This document shows, piece after piece, positions 35,498-45,594 of a stretch of DNA of 64,000 nucleotides. Source of the stretch: Terribium retamae. GTDB lineage: Bacteria > Pseudomonadota > Alphaproteobacteria > Rhizobiales > Rhizobiaceae. How positions within the stretch are numbered: the stretch's first letter is position 1; each line of letters begins with the position of its first letter. The stretch spans positions 1-64,000 of the forward strand of contig NZ_JAKREW010000015.1 in NCBI RefSeq assembly GCF_022347545.1. Reading direction: 5' to 3'. The translations under genes were made by a program, and so were the position numbers. The notes under the pieces were generated by a model, which made no database searches, was not told where the DNA came from, and was given only the letters and a program-made list of their open reading frames with translations.

Positions 35498-36064
35498 GTG
35501 AGCGCAACTGACGAAACCCACGATCCCAATCGCCGTGATTTTCTCTATATAGCCACCGGCATGGCCGGTGTGGTCGGCGCGGCTTCCGTTGCCTGGCCGT
35601 TCATCGACCAGATGCAGCCGGACGCCTCCACGCGCGCGTTGGCTTCGGTCGAGGTGGACGTCGCCTCGCTGCAGCCCGGCATGTCGCTGACGGTGAAATG
35701 GCGCGGCAAGCCGGTCTTCATCCGTAACCGCACGCCGGAAGAGGTGAAGGCCGCGCAGGAAGTCAAGCTGGAGGAGCTGAAGGATCCGCTCGCCCGCAAT
35801 GCCAATCTCGCGTCGGACGCCCAGGCGACCGACCTTGACCGCTCCGCCGGCAAGGGCAAGGAGAACTGGCTGGTGATGGTGGGCGTCTGCACCCATCTTG
35901 GCTGCATTCCGCTCGGCCAGCAGGGCGAGTACAACGGCTGGTTCTGCCCGTGCCATGGTTCGGTCTACGACACCTCCGGCCGAATCCGCAAAGGTCCGGC
36001 GCCTGAAAACATGGCTGTTCCGGTCTTCTCATTTATCTCCGATACCAAGATCCGCATCGGCTGA
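35498..36064 (+). CDS. petA: Cytochrome bc1 Rieske iron-sulfur subunit
   Basis: A 188-residue subunit of ubiquinol:cytochrome c oxidoreductase. It starts with a twin-arginine-type N-terminus ([18 protein letters not shown]) that serves as the membrane anchor. The [2Fe-2S] cluster ligands are C131-T-H133 in CTHLGC and C150-P-C152-H153 in CPCHG. The GTG at 35498 gives the usual N-terminus and has AAAGGA upstream. Followed 17 bp later by petB. Confidence 0.95.
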   Translation: MSATDETHDPNRRDFLYIATGMAGVVGAASVAWPFIDQMQPDASTRALASVEVDVASLQPGMSLTVKWRGKPVFIRNRTPEEVKAAQEVKLEELKDPLARNANLASDAQATDLDRSAGKGKENWLVMVGVCTHLGCIPLGQQGEYNGWFCPCHGSVYDTSGRIRKGPAPENMAVPVFSFISDTKIRIG

Positions 36065-36081
36065 GGCAGGGGGACATTTCC

Positions 36082-37383
36082 ATGAGCGAGGGACACTCGA
36101 CCTACACGCCAAAGACCGGCATCGGACGCTGGTTCGACGCACGCATGCCGCTGCCGCGGCTCGTCTATGATTCCTTCATTGCCTACCCGGTGCCGCGCAA
36201 CCTGAACTACATGTGGACGTTTGGTGGCATCCTTTCGATCATGCTGGTGTCGCAGATCCTCACCGGCATCGTCCTGGCAATGCACTATGTTTCAGACACC
36301 AGCCTCGCCTTTGGCTCGGTCGAGAAGATCATGCGCGACGTCAACCAGGGTTGGCTGCTGCGCTATATGCACTCCAACGGTGCGTCGTTCTTCTTCATTG
36401 CAGTTTACCTGCACATCTTCCGCGGCCTCTATTACGGCTCCTACAAGGCGCCGCGCGAATTGCTGTGGATTCTGGGTTGCATCATCTACCTCTTGATGAT
36501 GGCAACCGGGTTCATGGGTTACGTGCTGCCATGGGGCCAGATGTCCTTCTGGGGCGCCACCGTCATCACCGGCTTCTTCACAGCCATTCCGGTGGTGGGC
36601 AACTGGATCCAGGAACTGCTGCTCGGCGGCTTTGCGGTCGACAATCCGACACTGAACCGCTTCTTCGCGCTGCACTATCTGCTGCCGTTCATGATTGCCG
36701 GTGTCGTTGTGCTTCACGTCTGGGCCCTGCATGTCGTCGGTCAGAGCAACCCGACCGGGATCGAGGTCAAGTCGAAGACCGACACCGTCGCCTTCACACC
36801 CTATGCGACCATCAAGGATGCGCTCGGCATGGTGGTGTTCCTGCTGTTCTTCGCCTACTTCATCTTCTACATCCCGAACTATCTCGGCCATCCGGACAAC
36901 TACATCGTTGCCGATCCGCTGAAGACTCCGGCCCATATCGTTCCGGAATGGTACTTCCTGCCGTTCTACGCGATCCTGCGCGCCATTACCTTCAACATCG
37001 GACCGATCGACTCCAAGCTCGGTGGCGTGCTGGCCATGTTCGGCGCGATTGCCATGCTGTTCCTGGTTCCTTGGCTCGACACTTCGAAGGTGCGTTCGGC
37101 GGTCTACCGTCCCTGGTACAAGCTGTTTTTCTGGCTTTTCGTGGCCAACGCCATCCTGCTCGGCTGGCTCGGTTCGCGTCCAGCAGAAGGCGCCTATGTG
37201 CTGATGGCGCAGATGGCAACGCTGTTCTACTTCGCCTTCTTCCTGGTCATCCTGCCGGTGCTCGGCCTCATCGAGACGCCGCGCCGCCTGCCCAACTCCA
37301 TCACCGAAGCGGTGCTGGAGAAGAACAAGGGTGGCAGCGGGCATCCTGCCGGGGCGACGGCATCGCCGGAAACCAAGGGCTGA
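36082..37383 (+). CDS. petB: Cytochrome b subunit of cytochrome bc1
   Basis: A 433-residue integral membrane protein with eight predicted helices. It carries the two b hemes through His pairs in helices B and D (regions [19 protein letters not shown] and [20 protein letters not shown]) and the conserved PEWYFLPFY motif of the quinol-oxidation site. It is a single-chain form, as in other alphaproteobacteria. Middle gene of petABC. Confidence 0.96.
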   Translation: MSEGHSTYTPKTGIGRWFDARMPLPRLVYDSFIAYPVPRNLNYMWTFGGILSIMLVSQILTGIVLAMHYVSDTSLAFGSVEKIMRDVNQGWLLRYMHSNGASFFFIAVYLHIFRGLYYGSYKAPRELLWILGCIIYLLMMATGFMGYVLPWGQMSFWGATVITGFFTAIPVVGNWIQELLLGGFAVDNPTLNRFFALHYLLPFMIAGVVVLHVWALHVVGQSNPTGIEVKSKTDTVAFTPYATIKDALGMVVFLLFFAYFIFYIPNYLGHPDNYIVADPLKTPAHIVPEWYFLPFYAILRAITFNIGPIDSKLGGVLAMFGAIAMLFLVPWLDTSKVRSAVYRPWYKLFFWLFVANAILLGWLGSRPAEGAYVLMAQMATLFYFAFFLVILPVLGLIETPRRLPNSITEAVLEKNKGGSGHPAGATASPETKG

Positions 37384-37411
37384 GCGAAAAGAGAATCCAG
37401 GGGATATTGGT

Positions 37412-38284
37412 ATGAAGAAGATTCTCATTTCGCTGGCTGCGGTCTCCGCGCTGTTCATCGGCGCGGCCGCCTATGCCGAAGAAGCCGGCAAGGCAGGCGA
37501 GGCTTCGCACGAAGCCAACCCGACTCATTTCCCGATCCACAAGCCGAAGGAGATGAGCTGGTCTTTCGCAGGGCCGTTCGGCACCTACGACAAGGCTCAG
37601 TTGCAGCGCGGCCTGAAGGTCTACAAGGAAGTCTGCTCGGCCTGTCATTCCATGAAGCTGGTAGCCTTCCGCACGCTGTCCGACCTGGGTTATTCGGAAG
37701 CGCAGGTTAAGGCCTTCGCTGCCGGCTATACCGTGCAGGATGGCCCGAACGACGCAGGCGAGATGTTCGAGCGGCCTGGAATTGCTTCGGATCATTTCCC
37801 CTCGCCGTATCCCAATGATCAGGCGGCGGCGGCAGCCAACGGGGGGGCGGTTCCGCCGGATATGTCGCTGCTTGCCAAGGCGCGCGGCGTCGAACGCGGC
37901 TTCCCGCAGTTCATCATCGATATCTTCACGCAGTATGCCGAGAATGGCCCGGACTATATCCATTCTCTGCTGACGGGCTATGACGAGCAGCCGCCGGCCG
38001 GCATGACCATTCCGGAAGGCACGCACTACAACCCGTACTTCAATGCGGGCGTGTCGTTGAAGATGCCGAAGCCGATTTCGGCAGACCAGGTCACCTATGA
38101 TGATGGTGCGCCGCAGACGGTCGAGCAGTATTCCGAAGACGTCTCCGCCTTCCTGATGTGGGCTGCGGAACCACATCTGGAAGACCGCAAGAAGACCGGC
38201 TTCCGCGTCATCGTTTTCCTGCTTCTGTTCTCGGTGCTGATGTATCTGACCAAGCGCAAGGTCTGGTCGAATATCGCGCACTAA
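37412..38284 (+). CDS. petC: Cytochrome c1 subunit of cytochrome bc1
   Basis: A 290-residue precursor: signal peptide (MKKILISLAAVSALF, cleavage near AYA), heme-binding CSACH (C75, C78, H79), a C-terminal membrane anchor (IVFLLLFSVLMYLTKRK). It passes electrons from the Rieske protein to soluble cytochrome c. The ATG at 37412 has AGGGGA upstream; the frame is open further back, overlapping petB. A classic terminator follows. Confidence 0.95.
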   Translation: MKKILISLAAVSALFIGAAAYAEEAGKAGEASHEANPTHFPIHKPKEMSWSFAGPFGTYDKAQLQRGLKVYKEVCSACHSMKLVAFRTLSDLGYSEAQVKAFAAGYTVQDGPNDAGEMFERPGIASDHFPSPYPNDQAAAAANGGAVPPDMSLLAKARGVERGFPQFIIDIFTQYAENGPDYIHSLLTGYDEQPPAGMTIPEGTHYNPYFNAGVSLKMPKPISADQVTYDDGAPQTVEQYSEDVSAFLMWAAEPHLEDRKKTGFRVIVFLLLFSVLMYLTKRKVWSNIAH

Positions 38285-38308
38285 ACCTCGCGACATAAAG
38301 AACAAGAC

Positions 38309-38329
38309 GGCGCCTTCGGGCGCCTTTTT
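38309..38329 (+). terminator. Rho-independent terminator of petABC
   Basis: GGCGCC-TTCG-GGCGCC stem with a UUCG tetraloop, followed by TTTTT. Confidence 0.9.
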
Positions 38330-38446
38330 GTTTTGGCCCTATACACAGCCGTGCATGGCCGATCCGACCTGACATCCTGCGATGGACGTTAACCCTGCTG
38401 CATGGTTACGTTGCCGCGCGGGGAGCGTCGATTCAGGGAGGAAGCC

Positions 38447-39811
38447 TTGGCTGGTCCATCTCACTCGATTGCCGCTGACCCCGGCACGCGCCAGCGCGTC
38501 ATTCGTAAAGTTGCCTGGCGGCTTATGCCGTTTCTAGGGCTGCTCTATTTCATCAACTATCTCGATCGCACCAATATCGGCTTTGCCGCGCCCCATGGCA
38601 TGAATGATGCGCTGGGTTTCGACAAGGCCGCCTTCGGACTGGCCTCGGGCATCTTCTTCATCGGCTATCTGCTGCTCGAGGTTCCCAGCAACCTCATCCT
38701 GCATAAGGTCGGTGCACGGCGCTGGATCGCGCGCATTATGGTAAGCTGGGGCATCGTTGCGTCGCTGATGGCATTCGTGCCCAATGCGATGTCGATGTAC
38801 GGCCTGCGTTTCCTGCTCGGCATCGCCGAGGCGGGATTCTTCCCCGGGATCATCCTCTACCTCACCTTCTGGTTCCCGAAGCGTGAGCGTGCGCGTGCAG
38901 TCGCGCTGTTCATGATCGCTATACCGGTGTCGTCCGTGATCGGTTCACCGCTGTCGGCCTGGCTGATCTCGGCCGGCCACGGCCTGCTGTTCGGGATGGA
39001 AGGCTGGCGCTTCATGTTCCTGGTCGAAGGCCTTCCGGCGATCCTGATCGGGGTGCTTTGCTGGTTCTATCTGACAGACAAGCCGCAAGATGCGACCTGG
39101 CTGACCCCGGACGAGCGCAACTGGCTGCAGCACGAGATGGACACCGAACAGCTCCAGACCAGCCAGCGCTATCATTATCCATTGAGCAAGGCGTTGACCC
39201 AGCCGCGCATCCTGGCATTGGCCTTCGTCTATTTCGGCATCGTCTACGGGCTCTATGCCGTCGGCTTCTTCCTGCCGACGATCATCGCCGGCTTCAAACA
39301 GGCCTTCAACACCGAGTATTCGATCCTCGAGCAAGGCTTCATCGTCGCGATTCCTTATGCTTTTGGTGCGATTGCCATGTACCTATGGGCACGCCACGGC
39401 GACAGCACCGGCGAGCGTGTTTGGCATGTGGCGATCCCGGCGATCGTGGGAGGGCTTGCCATTCCCGTCGCGCTCTACATGCAGTCACCCTTCACCACGA
39501 TGATTGCGGTCACGATATGCGCCATGGGCATCTGCTCGGCACTGCCGACCTTCTGGGCGCTGCCGACCCGGTTCCTGACGGGAGCCGCCGCGGCAGGCGG
39601 TATTGCCCTCATCAACTCGCTCGGCAATCTGGCCGGTTTCGTCGGACCGTATGTCACTGGCTGGCTCACCGATCTGACGGGCAATCCGAAGGCGGGTCTC
39701 TGGGTGGTCGGCGCCTTCATGATCGCCGCGGGGGTCATCGCAGTCCTGCTCAAGGCGGCACCTGCGCCGGACGATGAGCAGGCCGTGGAGACCGATACGC
39801 TGCCTGCCTAG
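38447..39811 (+). CDS. MFS permease, anion:cation symporter (ACS) family
   Basis: A membrane transporter of about 454 residues with 12 predicted helices; motifs [13 protein letters not shown] and [15 protein letters not shown] are typical of the ACS family, which imports organic acids such as phthalate, tartrate or hexuronates. The exact substrate is unknown. An ATG at 38402 exists in frame, but the TTG at 38447 is preceded by GGAGG at 5 nt, and no Shine-Dalgarno sequence precedes the ATG. A strong terminator follows. Confidence 0.85.
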   Translation: MAGPSHSIAADPGTRQRVIRKVAWRLMPFLGLLYFINYLDRTNIGFAAPHGMNDALGFDKAAFGLASGIFFIGYLLLEVPSNLILHKVGARRWIARIMVSWGIVASLMAFVPNAMSMYGLRFLLGIAEAGFFPGIILYLTFWFPKRERARAVALFMIAIPVSSVIGSPLSAWLISAGHGLLFGMEGWRFMFLVEGLPAILIGVLCWFYLTDKPQDATWLTPDERNWLQHEMDTEQLQTSQRYHYPLSKALTQPRILALAFVYFGIVYGLYAVGFFLPTIIAGFKQAFNTEYSILEQGFIVAIPYAFGAIAMYLWARHGDSTGERVWHVAIPAIVGGLAIPVALYMQSPFTTMIAVTICAMGICSALPTFWALPTRFLTGAAAAGGIALINSLGNLAGFVGPYVTGWLTDLTGNPKAGLWVVGAFMIAAGVIAVLLKAAPAPDDEQAVETDTLPA

Positions 39812-39828
39812 CTCTTTCGCAACAAATG

Positions 39829-39863
39829 GCCGGAAGCCGAAAGTGAGCGGCTTCCGGCTTTTC
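39829..39863 (+). terminator. Rho-independent terminator after the MFS gene
   Basis: A perfect 11-bp stem GCCGGAAGCCG / CGGCTTCCGGC with an 8-nt loop, followed by TTTT. Confidence 0.88.
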
Positions 39864-39910
39864 CTTGCCCGCTGCAGCAGCCAGGCGGTTCCACCTTCAT
39901 GGAACGCGGG

Positions 39911-39977
39911 ATGCTCCAACTTTATTTACGCAATTCCGCGTGCAAAACCGCTACACACTTTTGCTGGAATTGCTCTA
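39911..39977 (+). repeat. RIME-type intergenic mosaic repeat, copy 3
   Basis: CTCCAAC...GCAATTCCGCGTGCAAAACCGC...GGAATTGCTCT; in reverse complement it aligns with copy 1 (14481-14531) over most of its length. It sits directly upstream of apt. Confidence 0.75.
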
Positions 39978-40007
39978 TCGATGGGGGGAATAAGGATTGG
40001 ATTCTTG

Positions 40008-40553
40008 ATGACACCGTCGATCGAAGAAACGCTGCTTTCCGCTATCCGCACCATTCCGGATTATCCAAAGCCCGGCATCCTGTTTCGGGATATCACCACA
40101 TTGCTTGGCAATGCGCGCGCCTTCCGTCGCGCCATCGATGAACTGGTTCATCCCTATGCCGGAGAGAAGGTCGGCAAGATCGCCGGCATCGAGGCACGCG
40201 GCTTCATCCTGGGCGGTGCCATAGCGCATCAGCTTTCGGCGGGTTTCGTGCCAATCCGCAAGAAGGGCAAGCTGCCGCATGAAACGGTGCGCGTCGCCTA
40301 TAGCCTGGAATATGGGCTGGACGAGATGGAGATGCATAAGGATGGCGTGGCCCCGGGCGAAAAGGTGATCCTGGTAGACGACCTCATCGCCACGGGTGGC
40401 ACGGCAGAAGCAGCCGTGAAGCTGCTGCGCCAGATCGGAGCCGATATCGTGGCTGCTTGTTTCATCATCGACCTGCCCGATCTCGGCGGGCGCAAGAAGC
40501 TCGAAGCCCTCAACGTGCCGGTGCGTACCTTGATTGCTTTCGACGGGCATTGA
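40008..40553 (+). CDS. apt: Adenine phosphoribosyltransferase
   Basis: A 181-residue purine-salvage enzyme that makes AMP from adenine and PRPP. The PRPP-binding motif [12 protein letters not shown] is present near residue 124-135, and [15 protein letters not shown] and [11 protein letters not shown] are family signatures. The ATG at 40008 gives the usual N-terminus; an in-frame ATG at 39981 would add nine residues. A mosaic repeat abuts its leader. Confidence 0.93.
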   Translation: MTPSIEETLLSAIRTIPDYPKPGILFRDITTLLGNARAFRRAIDELVHPYAGEKVGKIAGIEARGFILGGAIAHQLSAGFVPIRKKGKLPHETVRVAYSLEYGLDEMEMHKDGVAPGEKVILVDDLIATGGTAEAAVKLLRQIGADIVAACFIIDLPDLGGRKKLEALNVPVRTLIAFDGH

Positions 40554-40581
40554 GGGATAGCAGGCGGAATCTGCGAGGATC

Positions 40582-41214
40582 TCACATCCCCTTCATTGCC
40601 CTGAACAGCGTGAGGCAAGCGACGGCCATCAGGAGCAGGCCGGCGCCTCGACCGATCCAAACGGTTGCCGCATGATTTGCGGTCAGTGCGTCACGACCGC
40701 GCAAGGCGGCTAGCGCCAAACCACCATAGACGACCATCTGCACGGTGATGGTCATGATACCCATGATCAGCGCCTGCAGCCAGATCGGGCCGTAGCTCGG
40801 TTTCATGAATTGGGGGTAGACGGCGAGCACGAACAGCCAGGCCTTGGGATTGAGCACGCAGGTGAGGATGCCTTGCGCCAGGATCGTGCCGAGAGGACGT
40901 GCTGTCGCTGCGTCTACGGCGTCGACTTCGATGGCGCTGCGGGAAAGCGTGAAGCCGATCCACATCATGTAAAGCGACCCTGCCACCATCATGGCCGGCG
41001 CCACCATAGGAAGCAGCGTGGACAGGCCGGTTACGAAGGCCGTGCCGAAGATGGTATGGAATATGCCTCCGATCATGATGCCGGAGGTTGCCACTGCGCC
41101 TGCCTGCCGTCCGCCCGTGAGCGCATTGGCAAGCACGAACAGCATATCCATGCCGGGTACGATAATGATGCCGACAAGCAGAACGAAATAGAGCCACAAG
41201 GCGCTCATATCCAT
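40582..41214 (-). CDS. LysE/RhtB family exporter
   Basis: A 210-residue inner-membrane protein with about six hydrophobic helices and the N-terminal IIVPGMDMLFVLANALTGGRQAG pattern of LysE/RhtB amino-acid exporters. The ATG at 41214 (or 41208) starts the first helix; an upstream ATG adds a hydrophilic stretch. Substrate unknown; probably an amino acid or derivative. Converges on apt. Confidence 0.85.
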   Translation of the reverse strand: MDMSALWLYFVLLVGIIIVPGMDMLFVLANALTGGRQAGAVATSGIMIGGIFHTIFGTAFVTGLSTLLPMVAPAMMVAGSLYMMWIGFTLSRSAIEVDAVDAATARPLGTILAQGILTCVLNPKAWLFVLAVYPQFMKPSYGPIWLQALIMGIMTITVQMVVYGGLALAALRGRDALTANHAATVWIGRGAGLLLMAVACLTLFRAMKGM

Positions 41215-41342
41215 TGGCCGGATTCCCCCCGAAAACGGGTGCGCCGCCATGGCGAACCTCGTCTTGTCAGGGGTGTCCAATAGCGTAGTCGTCCTGCCAC
41301 CTTGGTGTCAGGATGCGATGACGGTGTGCTGCTTTAAAAAGA

Positions 41343-41810
41343 TTATTCCGCCTTGACCAGCACCGAGCTTTCAAACTCGATCACCTTGTCGCCGGTGGAG
41401 TCGAAAGCCTCGCACAGGATGGTGAGCAGCCGCCAGCCGGGTCGCGAGGCGAGTGGACGGTGAGCAAGGCCGGTGCGGGTGAAAGTGACCGTCTCACCGG
41501 CAAACACCGGCTTGAGCCATTTGAGATTACGGAAGCCGGGCGAGGGGCCAAACTCCGGTTCGGGACCAGGGCCGGCCCAGACGAGGCCGGGTCGCTTCGG
41601 GGTCTTGAGATTGTATTTCATCCAGGTCGACGCGGTGTGCCAGCCGGAAGCGCACAGGCCGCCGAGCAGGCTCGTCCTGGCTGCCTCCTCGTCGACATGG
41701 AAGATCTGCGGGTCGTATTTTCGGGCAAATGCCTTGATCTCTTCCGGCTCGAACAGGTGCGAGCCGAGCGTGACAGTCGCACCAATGCCGAAATATTCGT
41801 CGAGCGTCAT
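41343..41810 (-). CDS. MaoC family dehydratase (second of a pair)
   Basis: A 155-residue hot-dog-fold protein of the MaoC type, with the D...H catalytic pattern (YDPQIFHVDEEAA) and the ASGWHT segment. MaoC proteins hydrate or dehydrate enoyl-CoA thioesters. It overlaps the preceding paralogue by 4 nt (ATGA), so the two are probably made together and may form a heterodimer. Substrate not known. Confidence 0.87.
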   Translation of the reverse strand: MTLDEYFGIGATVTLGSHLFEPEEIKAFARKYDPQIFHVDEEAARTSLLGGLCASGWHTASTWMKYNLKTPKRPGLVWAGPGPEPEFGPSPGFRNLKWLKPVFAGETVTFTRTGLAHRPLASRPGWRLLTILCEAFDSTGDKVIEFESSVLVKAE

Positions 41811-42271
41811 GCTTCGCCTCCCGCGCGCGTCAGGAACATGCCGGTGTTTTCCAGTTCGAACACTGCCTCGCCACGCTGGTTGAACAACTCGGCCCGCATT
41901 GTGACGAAACCAAGCCTCGGCTTCGACTTGGAAAGACGCTTGGCAAGGATCTTGGTGCGCCCCGTCAACGTGTCGCCGGCCAGAACCGGCTTTTTCCATT
42001 TGACCTGGTCGACGCCCGGTGCGCCTTGCGAGGTCGATTCCAGCAGGAAAGCATCGCACAGCATACGCATGAACATGCAGCAGGTATGCCAACCGGACGC
42101 AGAAAGACCTCCGAGAAGCCCTGCCTTGCCGGCTTCCTCATCGAGATGCATAGGCTGGAAGTCGAATTCGGAGGCGAACTCGACGATTTCCGCTGCAGCC
42201 ACCTTCTTGGTGCCGAGATCGAGGACGGCGCCTTCCTCGAAGTCCTCATAGGCCCATTTCTTCCCGGTCAT
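41807..42271 (-). CDS. MaoC family dehydratase (first of a pair)
   Basis: A 154-residue MaoC-type hot-dog protein paralogous to the next gene; motifs EFDFQPMHLDEEAG and SASGWHTCC match position for position. Translationally coupled to the second copy by a 4-nt overlap. Family known for enoyl-CoA hydratase activity. Confidence 0.87.
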   Translation of the reverse strand: MTGKKWAYEDFEEGAVLDLGTKKVAAAEIVEFASEFDFQPMHLDEEAGKAGLLGGLSASGWHTCCMFMRMLCDAFLLESTSQGAPGVDQVKWKKPVLAGDTLTGRTKILAKRLSKSKPRLGFVTMRAELFNQRGEAVFELENTGMFLTRAGGEA

Positions 42272-42391
42272 CGCGCAACCTCGTTCAAGCTTGTACGATT
42301 ATTGTGACCGCGGCGACGCCTTCCCGCAAGGCTACGCAGCGCTTGGTTCAGCGCTTTGGAGGCTGTGGATGGCATCTGCAGGTGCCAACCG

Positions 42392-43366
42392 TCAAAGCCA
42401 TCCGCGCCGACGGAAATAGAGATAGGGCAAGATTGCCGAGATGATCATCAGACCGATCGCGAAGGGATAGCCGATTTCCCATTTCAATTCCGGCATGATG
42501 TCGAAATTCATGCCGTAGATCGATGCAACGAGCGTCGGCGGCAGGAAGATGACGGCGGCGACCGAGAAGATCTTGATGATCGCGTTCTGCTCGATCGAAA
42601 TCATGCCGAGCGTGGCATCCAACAGAAAGCTGATCTTCTGCGACAGGAAAGTGGCGTGATCAGCGAGCGACAGCACGTCTCGCGACAAGGTCTTGATGCG
42701 TGCGCGGGCATCCTTGCCCATCTTGGTCTGCGTTGCGGCATGCGTAAGGAACCCCGCCACCCGCTGCAGCGAGGTCAGGCTGTCGCGGACGCTGGAGGCG
42801 AGATCCTCCTTGCGGCCGATGCTTTTCAGGAGTTCCTGGAAGTCGCGGTTGCGGCGCGAGGCGTTGGTGGCGGTCGCCTCGAAGATATCGCGAGAGATCG
42901 CCTCGATGTCGCGGCCGGCCTTCTCCAGGATATCGGCCAGGCGATCGACGATGGCTTCCAGCAAGCCGATCAGGATCGTGTCCGCGCTCGTGCAGCCGGT
43001 CGCCACCTTCTCCGCGCGCAACGGGAAGGTCTTGAACGCGCGCGGTTCGTGATAGCGCACGGTGACGAGCCGCTTTGACGCCAGAACGAAGGTGACCGGC
43101 GACATTTCGGGCTTCTCGCCCTCCGTCTGCGAGGGCAGGTTGGCGGTCATGAAATATCCACCGTCCTCGACATAGAGACGGCTGGAAATCTCGATCTCCT
43201 CCATTTCCTCACGTGTCGGCACGGCTATGCCGAACACGGTCTCAACCAAGGCTTCTTCTTCCTTGGTAGGGTTGAGCAGATCGACCCAGACAATCGCATC
43301 ACGGTTCTGCTCGAGGTCGTCGGCGAGGCGCAGACGGTCATTGTCCACGACGAAGGCTTTGATCAT
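42392..43366 (-). CDS. corA: Magnesium/cobalt transporter CorA
   Basis: A 324-residue CorA-family channel. A large cytoplasmic N-terminal domain ends in a long helix and two C-terminal membrane segments; the selectivity motif YGMN follows the first (about residues 275-285). The ATG at 43366 (MIKAFVVDN) has GGAG 9 nt upstream; an ATG further upstream yields a non-homologous extension. No Mg-sensing riboswitch was recognised upstream. Confidence 0.93.
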   Translation of the reverse strand: MIKAFVVDNDRLRLADDLEQNRDAIVWVDLLNPTKEEEALVETVFGIAVPTREEMEEIEISSRLYVEDGGYFMTANLPSQTEGEKPEMSPVTFVLASKRLVTVRYHEPRAFKTFPLRAEKVATGCTSADTILIGLLEAIVDRLADILEKAGRDIEAISRDIFEATATNASRRNRDFQELLKSIGRKEDLASSVRDSLTSLQRVAGFLTHAATQTKMGKDARARIKTLSRDVLSLADHATFLSQKISFLLDATLGMISIEQNAIIKIFSVAAVIFLPPTLVASIYGMNFDIMPELKWEIGYPFAIGLMIISAILPYLYFRRRGWL

Positions 43367-43547
43367 CGCGTGGTCTCCCATGCTGGAAACGATATGAAGG
43401 CCCAAGGGCACAGGCTCATGACGGCGCCGAGGGGAGAAATCCTGCCGGCGCAAGGGCGCGATAGACCTGGGCATGGGCCGCGTCAAGCCGCAAAAGAGCA
43501 GCTAGCTCGGCGATGCCGGGAATGTGTTGTGCGGCCGCAGCGCTCGA

Positions 43548-44345
43548 TCAGAAAAACTCGTCGAGCAACCGATAGTAGGCAAGTTTCGCCGGATCAGCGT
43601 CCGGCTTGCCGTAGAGAGCCAGGAACGGCGCGATCCACTCTTCGCCGAGATTGTGGCGAATGCTCCAGCAGGAAAGGGCCAGATCCTGGCAACGATCGGC
43701 CACGCCAAGGCGGCTGCAGTCGATGAAGCCGGAGAAGCGATGACCGTCGACCATGAAATTCGGCAGACAGGCATCGCCATGCGTGACGACAAGGTCCTCG
43801 CTTTTCGGACGCAGGGCAATGATATCGGAGTAGACATCCTGCGCCGTCTGACCCAGGCGTTCGTCGTCGAAATCCTCTTCGTCGACAAGTCCGGCATCCA
43901 TACGCGCCATCGCGTCGGGGATGCGATGCTCCAACCGGTGATCGAATGGGCAGGAGCGGATATCCAGTGCGTGCAGGATGCGCAGCGCCTCTGCCATGAT
44001 GATGATTGTTTTTTCGGGGGGCAGCGGGCCGGCGGAGACGAGATCCTTGCCGGCCACGGCGCTCATCAGCAGCCAGTTGCGGCCGCCATGGACCTCGAAA
44101 GCCAGAACTCTCGGGCAGGCAATGCCTTGATGTCCCAGCCAGTGCAGGCGTTCCACCTCGGCGGGCAGTTCGGCGAAGGCATTGGCTTCGTCGGTCTTCA
44201 GAAACAGGCCGGGCCGGTCCCCTGCTTCCAGCTTGAACACGCCCGCGTGTGATTGGCCGAGCGTGTCGCGATCCCATGCATAACCATCGACCATGCCGCG
44301 GATGGTCGGTGGCAGGTCGGTGTCGAGCAGGGTGCGTGCGTTCAC
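43548..44345 (-). CDS. Aminoglycoside O-phosphotransferase, APH(3')-like
   Basis: A 265-residue kinase resembling APH(3')-II enzymes along its whole length: CPFDH, ARMDAGLVDEEDFDDE, LVVTHGDACLPNFMV, SGFIDCSRLGVADR and the C-terminal YRLLDEFF. Catalytic Asp191, Asn196 and the Mg-binding Asp209 are all present. Such enzymes phosphorylate the 3'-hydroxyl of kanamycin-type drugs. It sits 11 bp from ychF among housekeeping genes with no mobile element in sight, so it is likely a resident gene. Actual resistance is inferred, not shown. Confidence 0.85.
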   Translation of the reverse strand: MNARTLLDTDLPPTIRGMVDGYAWDRDTLGQSHAGVFKLEAGDRPGLFLKTDEANAFAELPAEVERLHWLGHQGIACPRVLAFEVHGGRNWLLMSAVAGKDLVSAGPLPPEKTIIIMAEALRILHALDIRSCPFDHRLEHRIPDAMARMDAGLVDEEDFDDERLGQTAQDVYSDIIALRPKSEDLVVTHGDACLPNFMVDGHRFSGFIDCSRLGVADRCQDLALSCWSIRHNLGEEWIAPFLALYGKPDADPAKLAYYRLLDEFF

Positions 44346-44355
44346 AAGCGTGACG

Positions 44356-45459
44356 TCAGGTGTTGAATTTGAACAGCATCACATCGCCGTCCTGCACGAC
44401 ATATTCCTTGCCTTCGTCGCGCGCCTTGCCGGCTTCCTTGGCCGCCACTTCGCCGCCGAGTGTAACGAAGTCGTCATAGGCGATCGTCTGGGCGCGGATG
44501 AAGCCGCGCTCGAAATCGGTGTGAATGACGCCAGCGGCACCCGGTGCCTTGGTGCCGCGCTCGATCGTCCAGGCGCGTGTCTCCTTGGGGCCTGCGGTGA
44601 AGTATGTAATCAGGTGCAAAAGCTCGTAGCCGGCGCGGATCAGCCGATCGAGGCCCGGCTCGTGGAGGCCCATCGCCTCCAGGAACTCCTTCTGCTCACC
44701 GTCGGGCAGTTGGGCGACCTCTGCCTCGATGGCTGCCGAGATGATGACGGTTGAAGCGCCCTGGGAGGCCGCCATTGCCTCGACCGCCTTGGTGTGCTCG
44801 TTGCCAGTCGCCGCTTCCGCTTCAGCGACGTTGCAGACATAGAGAACCGGATGGGCGGTGAGCAGATTGAGATCTTGCAGGATCTTCAAGTCTTCCGCAG
44901 CGATTCCCTTGAGCATGACACGGCAGGGTCTGCCGTCCTGCAGCAAAGCAAGGGCCTGCTCCATCACCGGCAGGACGGTCATCGATTCCTTGTCCTTGGC
45001 CTGCGCGCGCTTACGCACGTTGACGATTCGGCGTTCCAGGCTTTCGAGGTCCGACAGCATTAGCTCGGTCTCGACCGTGTCGGCATCAGCCACCGGATTG
45101 ATGCGGCCTTCGACATGGGTGATGTCGTCATCCTCGAAGCAGCGCAGCACATGCACGATGGCGTCGACCTCGCGGATGTTGGCGAGGAATTGATTGCCGA
45201 GACCTTCGCCCTTCGAAGCGCCGCGCACCAGGCCGGCGATGTCGACGAAGGAGATACGGGTCGGGATGATCTCTTTCGACTTGGCAACTTCGGCGATTTT
45301 CTTCAGGCGCGGATCCGGCACCGCCACCTCACCGGTGTTCGGCTCGATCGTGCAGAAAGGATAGTTGGCCGCCTGGGCTGCCGCGGTGCGCGTCAGTGCG
45401 TTGAACAGCGTAGACTTGCCGACGTTGGGCAGCCCAACGATGCCGCATTTGAAACCCAT
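44356..45459 (-). CDS. ychF: Redox-regulated ATPase YchF (Obg family)
   Basis: A 367-residue P-loop protein that prefers ATP and associates with ribosomes. G1 motif GLPNVGKST (9-17), G3 DIAGLVRGAS, a coiled-coil insert and a C-terminal TGS domain (FTAGPKETRAWTI start). Length typical. It follows pth on the same strand, an arrangement common in bacteria. Confidence 0.95.
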   Translation of the reverse strand: MGFKCGIVGLPNVGKSTLFNALTRTAAAQAANYPFCTIEPNTGEVAVPDPRLKKIAEVAKSKEIIPTRISFVDIAGLVRGASKGEGLGNQFLANIREVDAIVHVLRCFEDDDITHVEGRINPVADADTVETELMLSDLESLERRIVNVRKRAQAKDKESMTVLPVMEQALALLQDGRPCRVMLKGIAAEDLKILQDLNLLTAHPVLYVCNVAEAEAATGNEHTKAVEAMAASQGASTVIISAAIEAEVAQLPDGEQKEFLEAMGLHEPGLDRLIRAGYELLHLITYFTAGPKETRAWTIERGTKAPGAAGVIHTDFERGFIRAQTIAYDDFVTLGGEVAAKEAGKARDEGKEYVVQDGDVMLFKFNT

Positions 45460-45594
45460 GATGATGTGGTCCTATCGGGAGTTCGAAATTTGTTCAGGGC
45501 TATGGGGGAAAGGGCCTTGGATCGTCAAGTCTTTCGGTACTGCAAGGGCGATTGCAGCTTCGTGGGCCGCCGAGGCAGTCAGCCTCTCAAACGC

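Noticed and set aside
36292..37458. Open frame of 388 codons on the minus strand
   Set aside because: Antisense to petB.
43367..43547. Magnesium-sensing riboswitch upstream of corA
   Set aside because: I saw no M-box or mgtA-like conserved elements in the 181 bp.
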